From contig OX336389.2 in assembly GCA_946902985.2 (NCBI GenBank), positions 278,983,527 through 279,047,526 on the forward strand: a DNA stretch of 64,000 bases, written 5' to 3'. Under the pieces are notes generated by a model. The model ran no database searches. It worked only from the letters and a program-made list of their open reading frames with translations, and was not told the DNA's origin. This DNA is from Meconema thalassinum (Eukaryota; Arthropoda; Insecta; Orthoptera; Tettigoniidae). The position numbers were made by a program, and so were the translations under genes. This document shows, piece after piece, positions 52,556-63,703 of the stretch (positions are counted from its first letter, which is position 1; each line of letters begins with the position of its first letter).

Positions 52556-54145
52556 TCAACCTGGTGCTCGCGCGCATCACGGTGCTCTTTACAAAAAAAA
52601 TTGGTGCTCTCGTCAAACGACCCAAAAAGAGCTCGCGCGAACCACGGTGCTCTTTACAAAAAAAATTGGTGCTCTCGTCAGACGACCCAAAAAGGGCTCG
52701 CGCGCACCACGGTGCTCTTTAAAAACAATTTGATGCTCTCGTCTAACGAGCCAAATAGTGCTCGCGAGCACCACGGTGCACTTTAAACACAATTTGGTGC
52801 TCTCATCAAACGAGCCAAATAGTGCTCGCGAACACCACGGTGCGCTTTAAATACAATTTGGTGCTCTCATCAAACGAGCCAAATAGTGCTCGCGAGCACC
52901 ACTGTGCGCTTTAAATACAATTTGGTGCTCTCATGAAATTAGGCAAAAAGTGCTCGCGAGCACCACGGTGCGCTTTAAATACAATTTGGTGCTCTCTTCA
53001 AATGAGGCAAATAGTGCTCGCGAGCACCACGGTGCGCTTTAAATACAATTTGGTGCTCTCTTCAAATGTGGCAAATAGTGCTCGCGAGCACCACGGTGCG
53101 CTTTAAATACAATTTGGTGCCCTCATCAAACGAGCCAAATAGTGCTCGCGAGCACCACGGTGCTCTTTACAAAAAAAATGGTGCTCTCATCAAACGAGCC
53201 AAATAGTGCTCGCGAGCACCACGGTGAGCTTTAAATACAATTTGGTGCTCTCATCAAACGAGCCAAATAGTGCTCGCGAGCACCACGGTGCGCTTTAAAT
53301 ACAATTTGGTGCTCTCATCAAACGAGCCAAATAGTGCTCGCGAGCACCACGGTGCGCTTTAAATACAATTTGGTGCCCTCATCAAACGAGCCAAATAGTG
53401 CTCGCGAGCACCACGGTGCTCTTTACAAAAAAAATGGTGCTCTCATCAAACGAGCCAAATAGTGCTCGCGAGCACCACGGTGAGCTTTAAATACAATTTG
53501 GTGCCCTCATCAAACGAGCCAAATAGTGCTCGCGAGCACCACGGTGCGCTTTAAATACAATTTGGTGCCCTCATCAAACGAGCCAAATAGTACTCGCGAG
53601 CACCACGGTGCGCTTTAAATACAATTTGGTGCCCTCATCAAATGAGCCAAATAGTGCTCGCGAGCACCACGTTGCGCTTTAAATACAATTTGGTGCTCTC
53701 ATCAAACGAGCGAAATAGTGCTCGCGAGCACCACGTTGCGCTTTAAATACAATTTGGTGCTTTCATCAAACGAGCCAAGTAGTACTCGCGAGCACCACGG
53801 TGCGCTTTAAATACAATTTGGTGCCCTCATCAAATGAGCCAAATAGTGCTCGCGAGCACCACGTTGCGCTTTAAATACAATTTGGTGCTCTCATCAAACG
53901 AGCGAAATAGTGCTCGCGAGCACCACGTTGCGCTTTAAATACAATTTGGTGCTTTCATCAAACGAGCCAAGTAGTACTCGCGAGCACCACGGTGCGCTTT
54001 AAATACAATTTGGTGCCCTCATCAAACGAGCCAAATAGTGCTCGTGAGCACCACGGTATGCTTTTAAATACAATTTGGTGCTCTCTTCAAATTAGGCAAA
54101 TAGTGCCCGCGAGCACTACGGTGCGCTTTAAATACAATTTGGTGC
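52556..54145. repeat. 64-bp satellite array, about 25 units
   Basis: Unit: GGTGCTCTCATCAAACGAGC, then CAAATAGTGCTCGCGAGCAC, then CACGGTGCGCTTTAAATACA, ATTT. Each contains the palindrome GTGCTCGCGAGCAC. The first three units (to 52740) are diverged and begin CAGGCATCCTCAACCTGGTG, like a hAT-type end. Higher-order blocks of several units repeat near 53160-53420 and 53600-54000. Not CRISPR: no variable spacers. Confidence 0.95.
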
Positions 54146-54149
54146 CAAT

Positions 54150-54500
54150 TCCTTGAAGATCTTTTTCTATTTCACTAAGCCAGTTGTTCTTGACTTTCAT
54201 TGAAAGAACAAGGATGACAATCCTTTTGATGGGCCTGTCATTGTTCATTGTGAGAATGTGGCCGTAGAACTTCACTCGCCTTTTTCTGAAGGTGCCAAGA
54301 GATCTTTTCAGCATGAGACTTCCGTTTCATCCAGATTCCTTCTGAACAGACTGGACAAAGGATTTTCCTCAATATTTTCCTTTCTTGTTCCTCTACGGCT
54401 TTAATGAGAGATCTGCATCCAAAGATCAAGGTTTGCGAGGCATATGGTGCTTCAAGTTTGATTACTGCGGTGTAATGTCTTAATTTTGCGCTCTTCGATA
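54150..54500 (-). pseudogene. LINE C-terminal fragment
   Basis: In reverse complement: LIFGCRSLIKAVEEQERKIL, RKILCPVCSEGIW, then after a frameshift GTFRKRRVKFYGHILTMNND and WLSEIEKDLQGIG. This is the region after the polymerase in RTE-type LINEs. It is attached to the end of the satellite array; the breakpoint is at about 54147. Confidence 0.75.
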
Positions 54501-54645
54501 TTTATTTTTTGTTGTTTCTGTTCCATGTGCTATGGGCCTTCTGTAATTTTGAAATTCTCTCTTCGTTTTTTTTTTTTCACGATTCAATCCTGATGGCTTA
54601 GTTATTTCTCCCAAATACTTCAATTTATTTACTTGATGAATTTTT

Positions 54646-54649
54646 CCGA

Positions 54650-54708
<59 letters not shown>
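54646..54708. repeat. (TTA)n microsatellite
   Basis: About 20 TTA units immediately upstream of a LINE fragment. The leucine run it would encode is not part of a gene. Confidence 0.9.
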
Positions 54709-54709
<1 letters not shown>

Positions 54710-54711
<2 letters not shown>

Positions 54712-55099
54712 CCATTTATAGTGCTCTGATTGAAAGCAAATTAAGACATGCTATAGCAGCTTGGAAAAATCAAACCACAACTTTAATTAACAATCTTCAA
54801 GATAGCCAAAACAGGTTCTTTAAATTTTTCACTGTTATCCCTTATTTTAACACTAACGAGTTATTTCAAATTACTGTACTGAATCTCTACTACCATGATT
54901 CAAGATTCAGGCATATGATCTCTCACAACATACAAACAAGAGCCATAACAAGTACTAAATATGCAAAACCTTTATGTATAAATAGCTATGGATTCAAGAG
55001 ACTAAATTATATTATAGCATCACTACTTAATGAACAACCACCTGGTTTGTCGAACATGAACAGCAAACAGCTAGCATTAAAAACTATTACCGTACCTAA
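54710..55099 (+). pseudogene. LINE C-terminal frame, target of the gypsy element
   Basis: YSALIESKLRHAIAAWKNQT, LQDSQNRFFKFFTVIPYFNT, YYHDSRFRHMISHNIQTRAI and FKRLNYIIASLLNEQPPGLS form the end of a non-LTR polymerase protein. The frame reaches KTITVPN, where the gypsy element starts. Beyond the gypsy, at 63343, the next bases (CTAACTAAAC) give a stop directly, so the insertion lies at the natural stop codon. Frame open but 5' truncated. Confidence 0.75.
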
Positions 55100-56457
55100 T
55101 GTAACGTGTTTTTCGAGGGGATTTTATGCCACTAACATAAGTCAGTAGGAAGCCATTCTATATTTATTTACGCGGCAAATTTTTCAGCCAAGAGAAGTTT
55201 TCATGTTAATTTATTATTATTATTAACTTATTAATATTATTATTATTAAGGTATTTTTTGGAGCATTTTTATAAAATTATAAGCATACAGATAGGTTTTC
55301 TATGTCATAGAAAACACTATCAAGCAAATTATTACGAACAACATTATCATAGAAAATTATATGATTACGGAATTTTACGGAGTTTTGTCAGTTAAGGTAT
55401 TATGAGAGAGATGAGTCACGGGGAATTCGGCTACGGGCTTATTCTTGTCAAGAAGCATGACGCAAGCCTGGGTTGCTGCTTCAAGAAAAGGCGAAATAGT
55501 CCGGAACGGTAATCGACATCATCCTCGCGCCGAGTGTAATGACCCTGAGGAGGGGGGGTAGCGCGTGGTGGCTCAGCCAATCAGAGGAGAGCGGGCGAGA
55601 AGAAGCCGGGTCCTGAGAGGGGAGGCGTGGAGTGCATATATGGTTTGCGCGCCGTGGAGGCAAGGCGACTATCTTTGTAAAACTTGACCAGTGTGGTTTT
55701 ACGTGTGGTTGGTTCCGATGTTCGGACCATAAAGTTATCATATCTACAAGTATCTCATCAACTAACGAAGAAGATGACGACGTCCAGGAAGCTGTGTGAA
55801 GCTCTCTTCAACATCCAGTACGAGGGAAATGCTTCGGCAATTTCCAGTGGTAAGCGCGAATGACTCAGAACTACGTAATCTCTCGTCTTTTTTTTTTTTT
55901 TCATTTTCAGTATTTCAGTAACTTCATAGCTTGGGAATAAGAGTAAAATCAGTAATTTATCCGTATCCGTTTTCACGTAATTTTCTAGCGGTAATATTCA
56001 AATCGCAACGCTCCAATTTAAATTCAAAACTTATTATTATTATTATTAATTTTGCCATACTTGTTATATATAATAAATTCATTTCTTTTAACCATGCAAT
56101 CTTTGCTTTCAGTAGGTAGCATTAGACATAGACCAATTCCTTCTCCTGATACAATTGTTTGTTGGGTTAATGATCAAATCATACCACGATCTGAGTGAAT
56201 AGATTCTTGAAGGTGTTCTACCAGAGCTAGGTGTTGTTAAATATAAATTTAGATTTCAAAATAGCGTTGAGGTCTTGGCGCCCATTAAAACAACATATCT
56301 TAGGCAGAGTAAATATTTCAAAGTGCAAGGCAGGGCCAGTAGAAGCATTACATTTGTCACGCAAAAGTGAGGGCTAAAGAAACCGTTTCACTTGTGCGCG
56401 CAACGTGGAGCAAGCGAAACCGTTTCACTTGTCATCCCAACGTGGAGAATCGTTTCA
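55100..56457 (+). repeat. Gypsy 5' LTR, 1358 bp
   Basis: Begins TGTAACGTG and ends CGTTTCA. Contains a CCAAT box (55577), a TATA-like TGCATATATGG (about 55634) and a possible short intron (donor GTAAGC at 55850; acceptors at 55910 and 56112). The last 80 bp hold two PBS-like repeats. It matches the 3' LTR over its whole length except for the hAT and small indels. Confidence 0.92.
55575..55645 (+). promoter_or_regulatory. Core promoter of the gypsy LTR
   Basis: GCCAATCAG at 55576-55584, then GC-rich DNA and TGCATATATGG at about 55633-55643. Both elements are kept in the 3' LTR (62478 and 62533). Expected to start genomic RNA about 25-30 bp downstream; the exact start is not visible. Confidence 0.55.
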
Positions 56458-56478
56458 CTTGTCGCTACCAACGTGAGA
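56458..56478 (+). promoter_or_regulatory. Probable primer-binding site
   Basis: CTTGTCGCTACCAACGTGAG directly follows the 5' LTR and resembles TGGCGCCCAACGTGGGGC-type tRNA primer sites, but imperfectly. Two similar blocks (TTGTGCGCGCAACGTGGAGC and TTGTCATCCCAACGTGGAG) precede it inside the LTR. Confidence 0.5.
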
Positions 56479-56568
56479 CCGAAAACCTAATAACATTTGT
56501 GGAAGGAGAAGGGTATATATTTCTGTGCCTGTATTTGGGGGCTTTTTCATTTATCGGTGTGTATCAGC

Positions 56569-58273
56569 ATGGGTAGTGTTGAGGAAGAGATGAAGTTGCG
56601 TAGTGGTCACCAGTTGGATAGTGAAGATACGAGCAGTATGGCTAGTCTTGGAAATGAAAGCAGTACAGAGATGATGGAGGTAAATCCTGATACTGAGGGG
56701 GGTAATCAAAACAGTCAAGCAGGGTTAGAGAGTTTGCTTCTTCAGTTTATGCAACAAAATAAAATAAGTACAGATGCTTTAAACGCTAAACTTGAACAAA
56801 ATAATGCTAAACTCGAACAAAATAATGCTAAGCTTGAACAAAATAGTAGGGAAAATAAAGAGAGTACTGAAACTCTAAATGCTAAACTTGAACAAAACAG
56901 TAGGGAAAATAGAGAGAGTACTGAAACTTTAAATGCTAAACTCGAACAAAATAATGCTAAACTTGAACAAAATAGTAGGGAAATTAGTGATAAATTCGAA
57001 CTGATTAGAGGTGAGATCAGAGGGGTGATGGAAGAGAAGGCTAAAGGGATTATTGCAGATGTAGACAGAAAATTAGGAAAAGTACAGGAGGAGTTAGAAA
57101 TTAGAATCAGTACACAGGCTGAAAATTTAAAAGAACTAGTGCAACTTGAAACACAGCAGGTCAAAAAGCAATTGGGGGGAGAAATCGACAAAATTCAGGT
57201 AGCAACTAAAGAGGTTAAAGAACAGCTGGTGGGAAGAATTGATAAAGTACATGCAGAAATAATCACTGAAGTTAATGCTTTAAGGGAGAGGAATAAGGAA
57301 AGCATTAATGAGATTAATGAGAAACAAGCTAAGTTAAGTGGTAAAGTTGAAGCATCGGAAGGGAGCATTAGGTTAACTGTAACTAATATTGAAAGAAAAG
57401 CTGAGGAGAAAATTGCTGAATTAAAACAGAAGTTGAAAGCTAGAATTAGGCAGGAAAATAGCCAGAGCAGGCTAGTTTATGTGAATAGCACACACAGGGA
57501 AATAGAACTAGGCAAATTTAGTAATCGGCAGGGTTGTCCAATGGAGTTCATGAATACAATAGAAAATAAATTCGGGGAGAGGTTGGAAAATGGTAGTATT
57601 GAGTGGTGCCAGGTAGTTGAGATTTTAGAGCAAGCGTTTGTAGGGGAGAGAAGAAACTGGTTTGCTGTCTACAGAGACAATTTCGAGAATATTTCAGATT
57701 TTAAAGTTAAATTTTGTGAGAAATTTTGGAATGAGGTAATTCAGTCTCAGCATCGTGAGGGAATTGTGTGTTGGAAATATAACCCGAGAGGAAACTACAC
57801 TATGACCGAGTACTTTTTAGGACAGGTATTGACGTGTAAATATCTGGATGGTTTGAAGGAGGAAAGTGATGTAGTCAGGCTATTACTAAGACATTTTCCA
57901 TATAGAATCAAGGAAGCTGCCTGTATCCAAAATGTTAAATCTATTTCACAAGTGGAGAATTTATTGAGTACATTCGATGCTTTGGGAAGAGGTGGTTACG
58001 AGGAGAATTTCGGTAGGAACCAGGGTAACAATAATAACAGGCCTGATGAGAATAGGAACCAGGAAGTTCAAGGGAACAGTGGCGAAGGGGCCAGCGTTCA
58101 AAATAGGGGGAACCAAAATAATAATAATAATAATCAGCAAAGCCAGTACAGAGGAAATGGGTATGGTACAAACTACCAAGGTAGAAATAATGATTTCAGG
58201 GGAAATCAAGGCCGAAATAATGATTTTAGGGGTAACCAAGGGAGGTATAATAATAATAATAATAATAATAATA

Positions 58274-58306
<33 letters not shown>

Positions 58307-58479
58307 ATTATTATTATTATTATAACCAGAACAGGGGTCAAGGAGGGAATCAGCCCAATGGTACTAACGGACAGAGAGATACCGTTAATACAAACCAGAA
58401 CAACCAGACCAGTGCAGTAGTGAGTAGTACTACACCAAGCGGTAGTAATGCTTTAAACACGAACCAGGCTACGATGTAA
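56569..58479 (+). CDS. gag: Gypsy Gag-like polyprotein
   Basis: A 636-residue frame from the ATG at 56569. Residues 1-60 are acidic and charged. Residues 60-280 form a long coiled coil with an expanded repeat (NAKLEQN, RENKESTETL). Residues about 300-450 are a capsid-like domain (GCPMEFMNTIENKFGERL, NWFAVYRDNFENISDFKVKF, REGIVCWKYNPRGNYTMTEY, LLLRHFPYRIKEAACIQNV). The tail is rich in N, G, Q and R with no CCHC zinc knuckle. An in-frame microsatellite at 58247-58322 encodes runs of N and Y. It would assemble particles packaging the element RNA. The frame is intact; the ORF is open 72 bases upstream of the ATG. Confidence 0.85.
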
Positions 58480-59894
58480 GGTCAGAATCTCAGTCTGTAA
58501 CCTGCCCTGTCCATACACTTATACAGGAACCCTATGACCTAAATGTAAGAAATGAATTATTACATGAACTAAATGATGAAGGTATTATTCAGGAGGTGGT
58601 CAGTAAGAGCCCCATAGTTAAATTTAACGTGTCCGAGGCGTACACAGATGTTTTAATTGATAGTGGTTGTATGAAGAGTTGCATAAGTAGTGCATTTTAT
58701 GATAAAATGAAAGGAACTGGAGTAAATTTTGAGGAGATGCCAATTAAAAGCACTTTTGTTATCACAGCTGTTGGGAAGAGGTCTAAAGTAATTTCCAAGC
58801 AAGTTTTAGTAGACATTAAAATTAATAATCATGTAGAGTAGCAGATTTGTCTTGTAATTCCAAATTTAGTATTCAGTGTTATCTTGGGTTCAGAGTGGCT
58901 CAGTAGAGTGTCTGGTAACTTATGTTATGATGTAGGGAGTTTGAAATTTAAATGGGGAGATTCTGAGGTAGAAGTAGCGTTCAATGACCATATTCAGAGA
59001 AGTAGTGTTGTAGGTGTAATTTGTACTTTAAATGAGATATCGCCAGCCCTAGAGCGGGGTTCTCCATGTTTTGTGGGCAGTGTGATTACGAACGGTAGTC
59101 TAGAGGACTCGTTACGTGATGCTGCATTTCAGGGAAATATAGAGGTGGAACAATATGTTCGGCTCTATGATGTGTTATTGTGTAATAGGAGAGTTTTTGA
59201 GGATCGCATTGGTATGACCAATTGCTATACACAGTCATTGAACGTTATTGATAGGTCAGTATTCACAGGACATATATATCCTGTACCTTTCGCTTATCAG
59301 AGTGCAGTTGAGGCACAAATTAACCAGATGCTTGAAGATGGGATTATTGAGCACTCTAACAGTCCATATGTTAATTCTTTGATCACGGTACCCAAGGCCG
59401 ACGGCACGGTTCGTATTTGTTTAGACGCTCGTTTGGTTAACAGTAGAATTAGTTCAGATCAGCTGAAATCTATGTCAATAGAGGAATTAATGCAAACATT
59501 TGAGGGGAAGAAGTATTTCTCTTGTGTAGATTTGAGTTCCAGTTTTTGGCAAGTGCCAATTATGTACGAAGATAGACCATTTACAGCTTTTAGTCATAAA
59601 TATAACCTTTATCAATTTTGTAGAACACCTTATGGGTTAAAGAGTAGTTCAGCAGCTTTAATTAGGGCTTTAAACATCGCATTAGGGGATGACACAGGAG
59701 AGTTTGTAACCATTTACATTGATGATATGGTAATTAGTTCACGCAGTTTTGAGGAGCATCTACGTCATTTAGATATAGTTTTTCAGAAGTTAGATCAGGC
59801 AGGGTTCACATTGAAGCTGTCTAAGTCGTCATTCTGTCAGTCAGAAGTGACATTTTTAGGTCATAGAGTGTCAAGTAGAGGTGTGACACCATAG
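58470..59894 (+). pseudogene. pol: Gypsy Pol: protease and reverse transcriptase, truncated
   Basis: Overlaps the end of gag in another frame, as for frameshifted Pol. Protease: TDVLIDSGCMKSCIS with the catalytic DSG at 58659, and a VFSVILGSEWL block. A TAG at 58839 interrupts the frame between these two. Reverse transcriptase: PVPFAYQSAVEAQINQMLED, PKADGTVRICLDARLVN, FSCVDLSSSFWQVPI, FCRTPYGLKSS and TIYIDDMVISS (YIDD, 59715-59726), ending LGHRVSSRGVTP and a stop. RNase H and integrase do not follow, so the product could not complete a cycle without help. Confidence 0.9.
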
Positions 59895-61216
59895 GAAAGT
59901 AGGGTTAGCATGTGTGGACAGTAGCAACAGGGCATCGTTACAGACACTGAGAAATATGCTAGTGGAGCAACGTGATGACGTTCATTTAAAGGGAGCCACT
60001 TGCAAGGTTGGAAGCTGGTGACGCAGAAACATTTATAGTTTCCAAACGTATTGGCAAAACAGCATATGTGCTGGAGGATAGTAAGGGAAACAGATTATAC
60101 GGGACGTATAATATACATAGTCTACGAAAGTATGTGTGATAAAGTGTGTTTAGCTGGCGAGCCAGCCTATCAAATGAGTAAGTGTGGTATTTGGTGCGAG
60201 GAAGATCTGGTCTTCCAGGCAGGCGTATCAGAAGTCACACAGGGGGGGTAGTATGTAAGTAAATGAGAGTTTTTAAGGTACAGGGAAATATGACGGGATT
60301 GTCGGATGCTCTTGAGCACTAAAATGTCTCGATACACCAAGGCCAGAATTTGGTAGCGCTGGTGAATTTCCATTTGTCTCCTAGAGATGGGTGAGCGCTT
60401 GAACAGGGTATTTTTGCTTAAGGCGTCCACGAGACAAAAGATGGGCCATCAGAAGGCGAGACAGTCCTTCATGAAACTCATACATAACAGCACACGTGAT
60501 TTCTGGTTACGGCCTCGCCATGTAAGATTTGTAAGTGTGTACTTTAAGGTAATTTGTGCAAAGGTATTATTTGTGTGAGGAGAACTGGTCTGAGTTGAGA
60601 ACTAGTATTAAGTAGAATATGGTCTACGGGAACTTAAGAAGACAGGGCGATTACGGCACAGAAATATTTGGTGTTATATGTAATGCGCACTTACTGTTTT
60701 TTTTTTTCAGAAGTCAATATTAATTTCGTCTTATATAAAGAGAGATTAAGTATTATGGTCACGATGCGCTGCCACAATAGTGTGATCGTGTGCTCAGTGA
60801 TAAGTGAGATTAAATTTCACCATAAGGAAGGGACCTCCAGTGAAATTAGGAAGTTCGGTGGTGATAAATATATCAGAACACCTTTGATGCGTGTGATGTG
60901 ACATCTTATATAGGCCTACATAGTGCTCACACATTATTTATGTCTATTTTTCCAACATAGAGAAATTTGAGAGGCGGAAATATCCGTGGAACATTATTCT
61001 ATATGAAAAACATTGGACTGGTTGCAAAGTGCAATCCATAGAGACAACAAACTTTGACGCAAAGTGCGTAAAGAAAAGTTATGAGTGTATATATATGTAA
61101 TTTAGGGTGATTTTATTTATGTAATATGCATTTTGGATGGGGATTATTAACGTGTCTGGGATAATCGGATAATGGACCGTCGTCACGGTAAATCATCCGA
61201 TGATCCGAGACGAATA
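59895..61216 (+). other. Gypsy 3' internal region with integrase C-terminal remnant
   Basis: 59990-60140 in shifted frames gives ETFIVSKRIGKTAYVLED and GNRLYGTYNIHSLRKYV, typical of the integrase C-terminal domain. Upstream at about 59900 the sequence leaves the polymerase abruptly, marking a deletion of probably 2-3 kb. 60250-61216 has no recognised gene. No polypurine tract lies directly before the 3' LTR; CACAGGGGGGGTAG is at 60238. Confidence 0.7.
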
Positions 61217-63342
61217 TGTAACGTGTTTTTCGAGGGGATTTTATGCCACTGACATAAGTCAGTAGGAAGCCATTCTATATTTATTTACGCGGCAAATTGT
61301 TCAGCCAAGAGAAGTTTTCATGTTAATTTATTATTATTATTAACTTATTATTATTATTATTAAGGTATTTTTTGGAGCATTTTTATAAAATTATAAGCAT
61401 ACAGATAGGTTTTCTATGTCATAGAAAACACTATCAAGCAAATTATTACGAACAACATTATCATAGAAAATTATATGATTACGGAATTTTACGGAGTTTT
61501 GTCAGTTAGGGTATTATGAGAGAGGTGAGTCACTGGGAATTCGGCTACAGGCGTATTCTTGTCAGGAAGCACGACGCAAGCCTGGGTTGCTGCAGGCGCG
61601 GATTCAAGGGGGGGGGGGGGGGGTCACGGGGGTCATGACCCCCCCCCCCCCCCAAACGGAGACCAAATTTTTTTGCAAACTCAAAAAACGAAAACACAAT
61701 TACCAGACAAATAAAACTTAACGAATTTTAACTGAAAAACAGGTTTTTTTTTTCATTTTATTCAATACTGAATTATCTTTATTGGAATTATTATGTTCTG
61801 TTACAACTGTACATATTTACAACTTCAAACCTCTTGTGTAAAAACTATTAGTTATACAACAAAATCAACTCGTCTATTTTGTTTAGCAAACTTTGTGATT
61901 ACCGAATCGATGTTTATAGTGATGTCACGATGACTGTGCAGCAATGCACGGATACGAAACTGGGGGCTTTTTTCGCACCAAAAATGTTTGCCGACCTCCA
62001 AACCGCAAGCTTGGTTGGCAATATAAGCTGTGACTTTCTCCCTTTGTCGGTACCAACTCGACTTGCCGAAACTGTAACGTACCTTGATCCTTTTCTCGAA
62101 GCTCGATGTAAAAGTCGCAAAACACGCCGTTGCAATTTGTACGAATATTTTTGGTGCGCTAAACGCATCAAATTTCTATCCATGTAGCTTGCAAAAAAAT
62201 TGGTCTGGTTTTGTACGTTTGGTTATTTTGTGATTGCGTTTTTAGTGATACCATTTTTCTTAACAATTTCGATTCTCTGACCCCCCCCCCCGCCCACCCC
62301 CCGCAAGGCCAAAATCTAGATCGATTCTCTGACCCCCCCCCCCCAAAACCAAACTCTAGATCCGCGCCTGGGTTGCTGCTTCAAGAAAAGGCGAAATAGT
62401 CTGGAACGGTAATCGACATCATCCTCGCGCCGAGTGTAATGACCCTGAGGAGGGGGGTAGCGCGTGGTGGCTCAGCCAATCAGAGGAGAGCGGGCGAGAA
62501 GAAGCCGGGTCCTGAGAGGGGAGGCGTGGAGTGCATATATGGTTTGCGCGACGTGGAGGCAAGGCGACTATCTTTGTAAAACTTGACCAGTGTGGTTGTA
62601 CGTGTGATTGGCTCCGATGTTCGGACCATAAAGTTATCATATCTACAAGTATCTCATCAACTAACGAAGAAGATGACGACGTCCAGGAGGCTGTGGGAAG
62701 CTCTCTTCAACATCCAGTACGAGGGAAATGCTACGGCAATTTCCAGTGGTAAGCGCGAATGACTCAGAACTACGTAATCCCTCGTCTCTTTTCAGTATTT
62801 CAGTAACTTCATAGCTTGGGAATAAGAGTAAAATCAGTTATTTATCCGACTCATTTTTCACGTAATTTTCAAGCGGTAATATTCAAATCGCAACGCTCCA
62901 ATTTAAATTCAGAATATACTATTATTACTATTAATTTTGCCATACTTGTTATATATAATAAATTCATTTCTTTTAACCATGCAATCTTTGCTTTCAGTAG
63001 GTAGCATTAGATATGGACCAATTCCTTCTCCTGATACAATTGTTTGTTGGGTTAATGATCAAATCGTACCACGATCTGAGTGAACAGATTCTTGATGTTG
63101 TTCTACCAGAGCTAGGTGTTGTTAAATATAAATTTATATTTCAACATAGCGTTGAGGTTTTGGCGCCCATTAAAACAACATATCTTAGGCAGAGTAAATA
63201 TTTCAAAGTGCAAGGCAGGGCCAGTAGAAGCATTACATTTGTCACGCAAAAGTGAGGGCTAAAGAAACCGTTTCACTTGTGCGCGCAACGTGGAGCAAGC
63301 GAAACCGTTTCACTTGTCATCCCAACGTGGAGAACCGTTTCA
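61217..63342 (+). repeat. Gypsy 3' LTR, split by a hAT
   Basis: LTR sequence at 61217-61592 and 62371-63342 (about 1340 bp net). Interrupted by the hAT at 61593-62370. Has the same TATA, intron-like and terminal blocks as the 5' LTR. An 80-codon frame at 63013-63255 is open here but has a stop in the 5' LTR. Confidence 0.92.
61593..62370. mobile_element. Non-autonomous hAT, 778 bp
   Basis: Starts CAGGCGCGGATTCAAG and ends CTCTAGATCCGCGCCTG, flanked by perfect 8-bp duplications GGTTGCTG (61585-61592 and 62371-62378). Long G and C runs lie near both ends (61610-61655 and 62281-62343). A frame at 61879-62187 has no transposase motif. It inserted into the 3' LTR after the gypsy integrated, since the 5' LTR lacks it. 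Confidence 0.93.
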
Positions 63343-63346
63343 CTAA

Positions 63347-63690
63347 CTAAACATTAACATACATTTATTAATATAACAACTAGAGTATAACTTTTTGTGT
63401 CTTTAATTATTTACATTAACATTTTTCTCATTATCACCACTATCATTAATTATCATTAAATTCATTATCATTACCATTATCACCAAAAAACATATATTTT
63501 GCATGCACTAGTATTGAAATATAATCTGTATATATGTTGTAAATAATAATTAATATGTCTCGCAAATAATCTGTACTGGATTTGCCGTCAGATTCATGAG
63601 ACATATCACATTAATAGTATTTAATAGTATTTAATAAAAATAAAAAAATCAATAAATTAATGTATTAATTTTAGTCTATTATTAGTATTA
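63347..63690 (+). other. Probable 3' UTR of the LINE interrupted by the gypsy
   Basis: Directly continues the LINE of 54710-55099 after the gypsy. AT-rich with CATTATCA repeats at 63428-63485, no coding content, followed by a TTA tract at 63685-63703. Confidence 0.45.
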
Positions 63691-63703
63691 TTATTATTAT
63701 TAT

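Larger units (their letters stand above)
55100..63342 (+). mobile_element. Ty3/gypsy-type LTR retrotransposon, internally deleted
   Basis: An 8243-bp insertion flanked by 4-bp duplications CTAA (55096-55099 and 63343-63346). 5' LTR, gag, protease, reverse transcriptase, a remnant of the integrase C-terminus, then the 3' LTR. RNase H and most of integrase are missing between about 59895 and 59990. Gene order and YIDD polymerase place it in Ty3/gypsy. No envelope recognised. It is defective but has similar LTRs. Confidence 0.93.

Noticed and set aside
52556..54145. CRISPR-like array
   Set aside because: Repeats run head to tail with no unique spacers, and all other evidence is for an animal nuclear genome; it is a satellite.
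60170..60901. Envelope-like gene in the gypsy 3' region
   Set aside because: Frames are short, with no signal peptide, furin-type site or membrane anchor that I can see.
61879..62187. 102-codon frame inside the 3' LTR hAT as its transposase
   Set aside because: No RNase-H-like or hAT dimerisation motif is visible and the element is too short for a full transposase.
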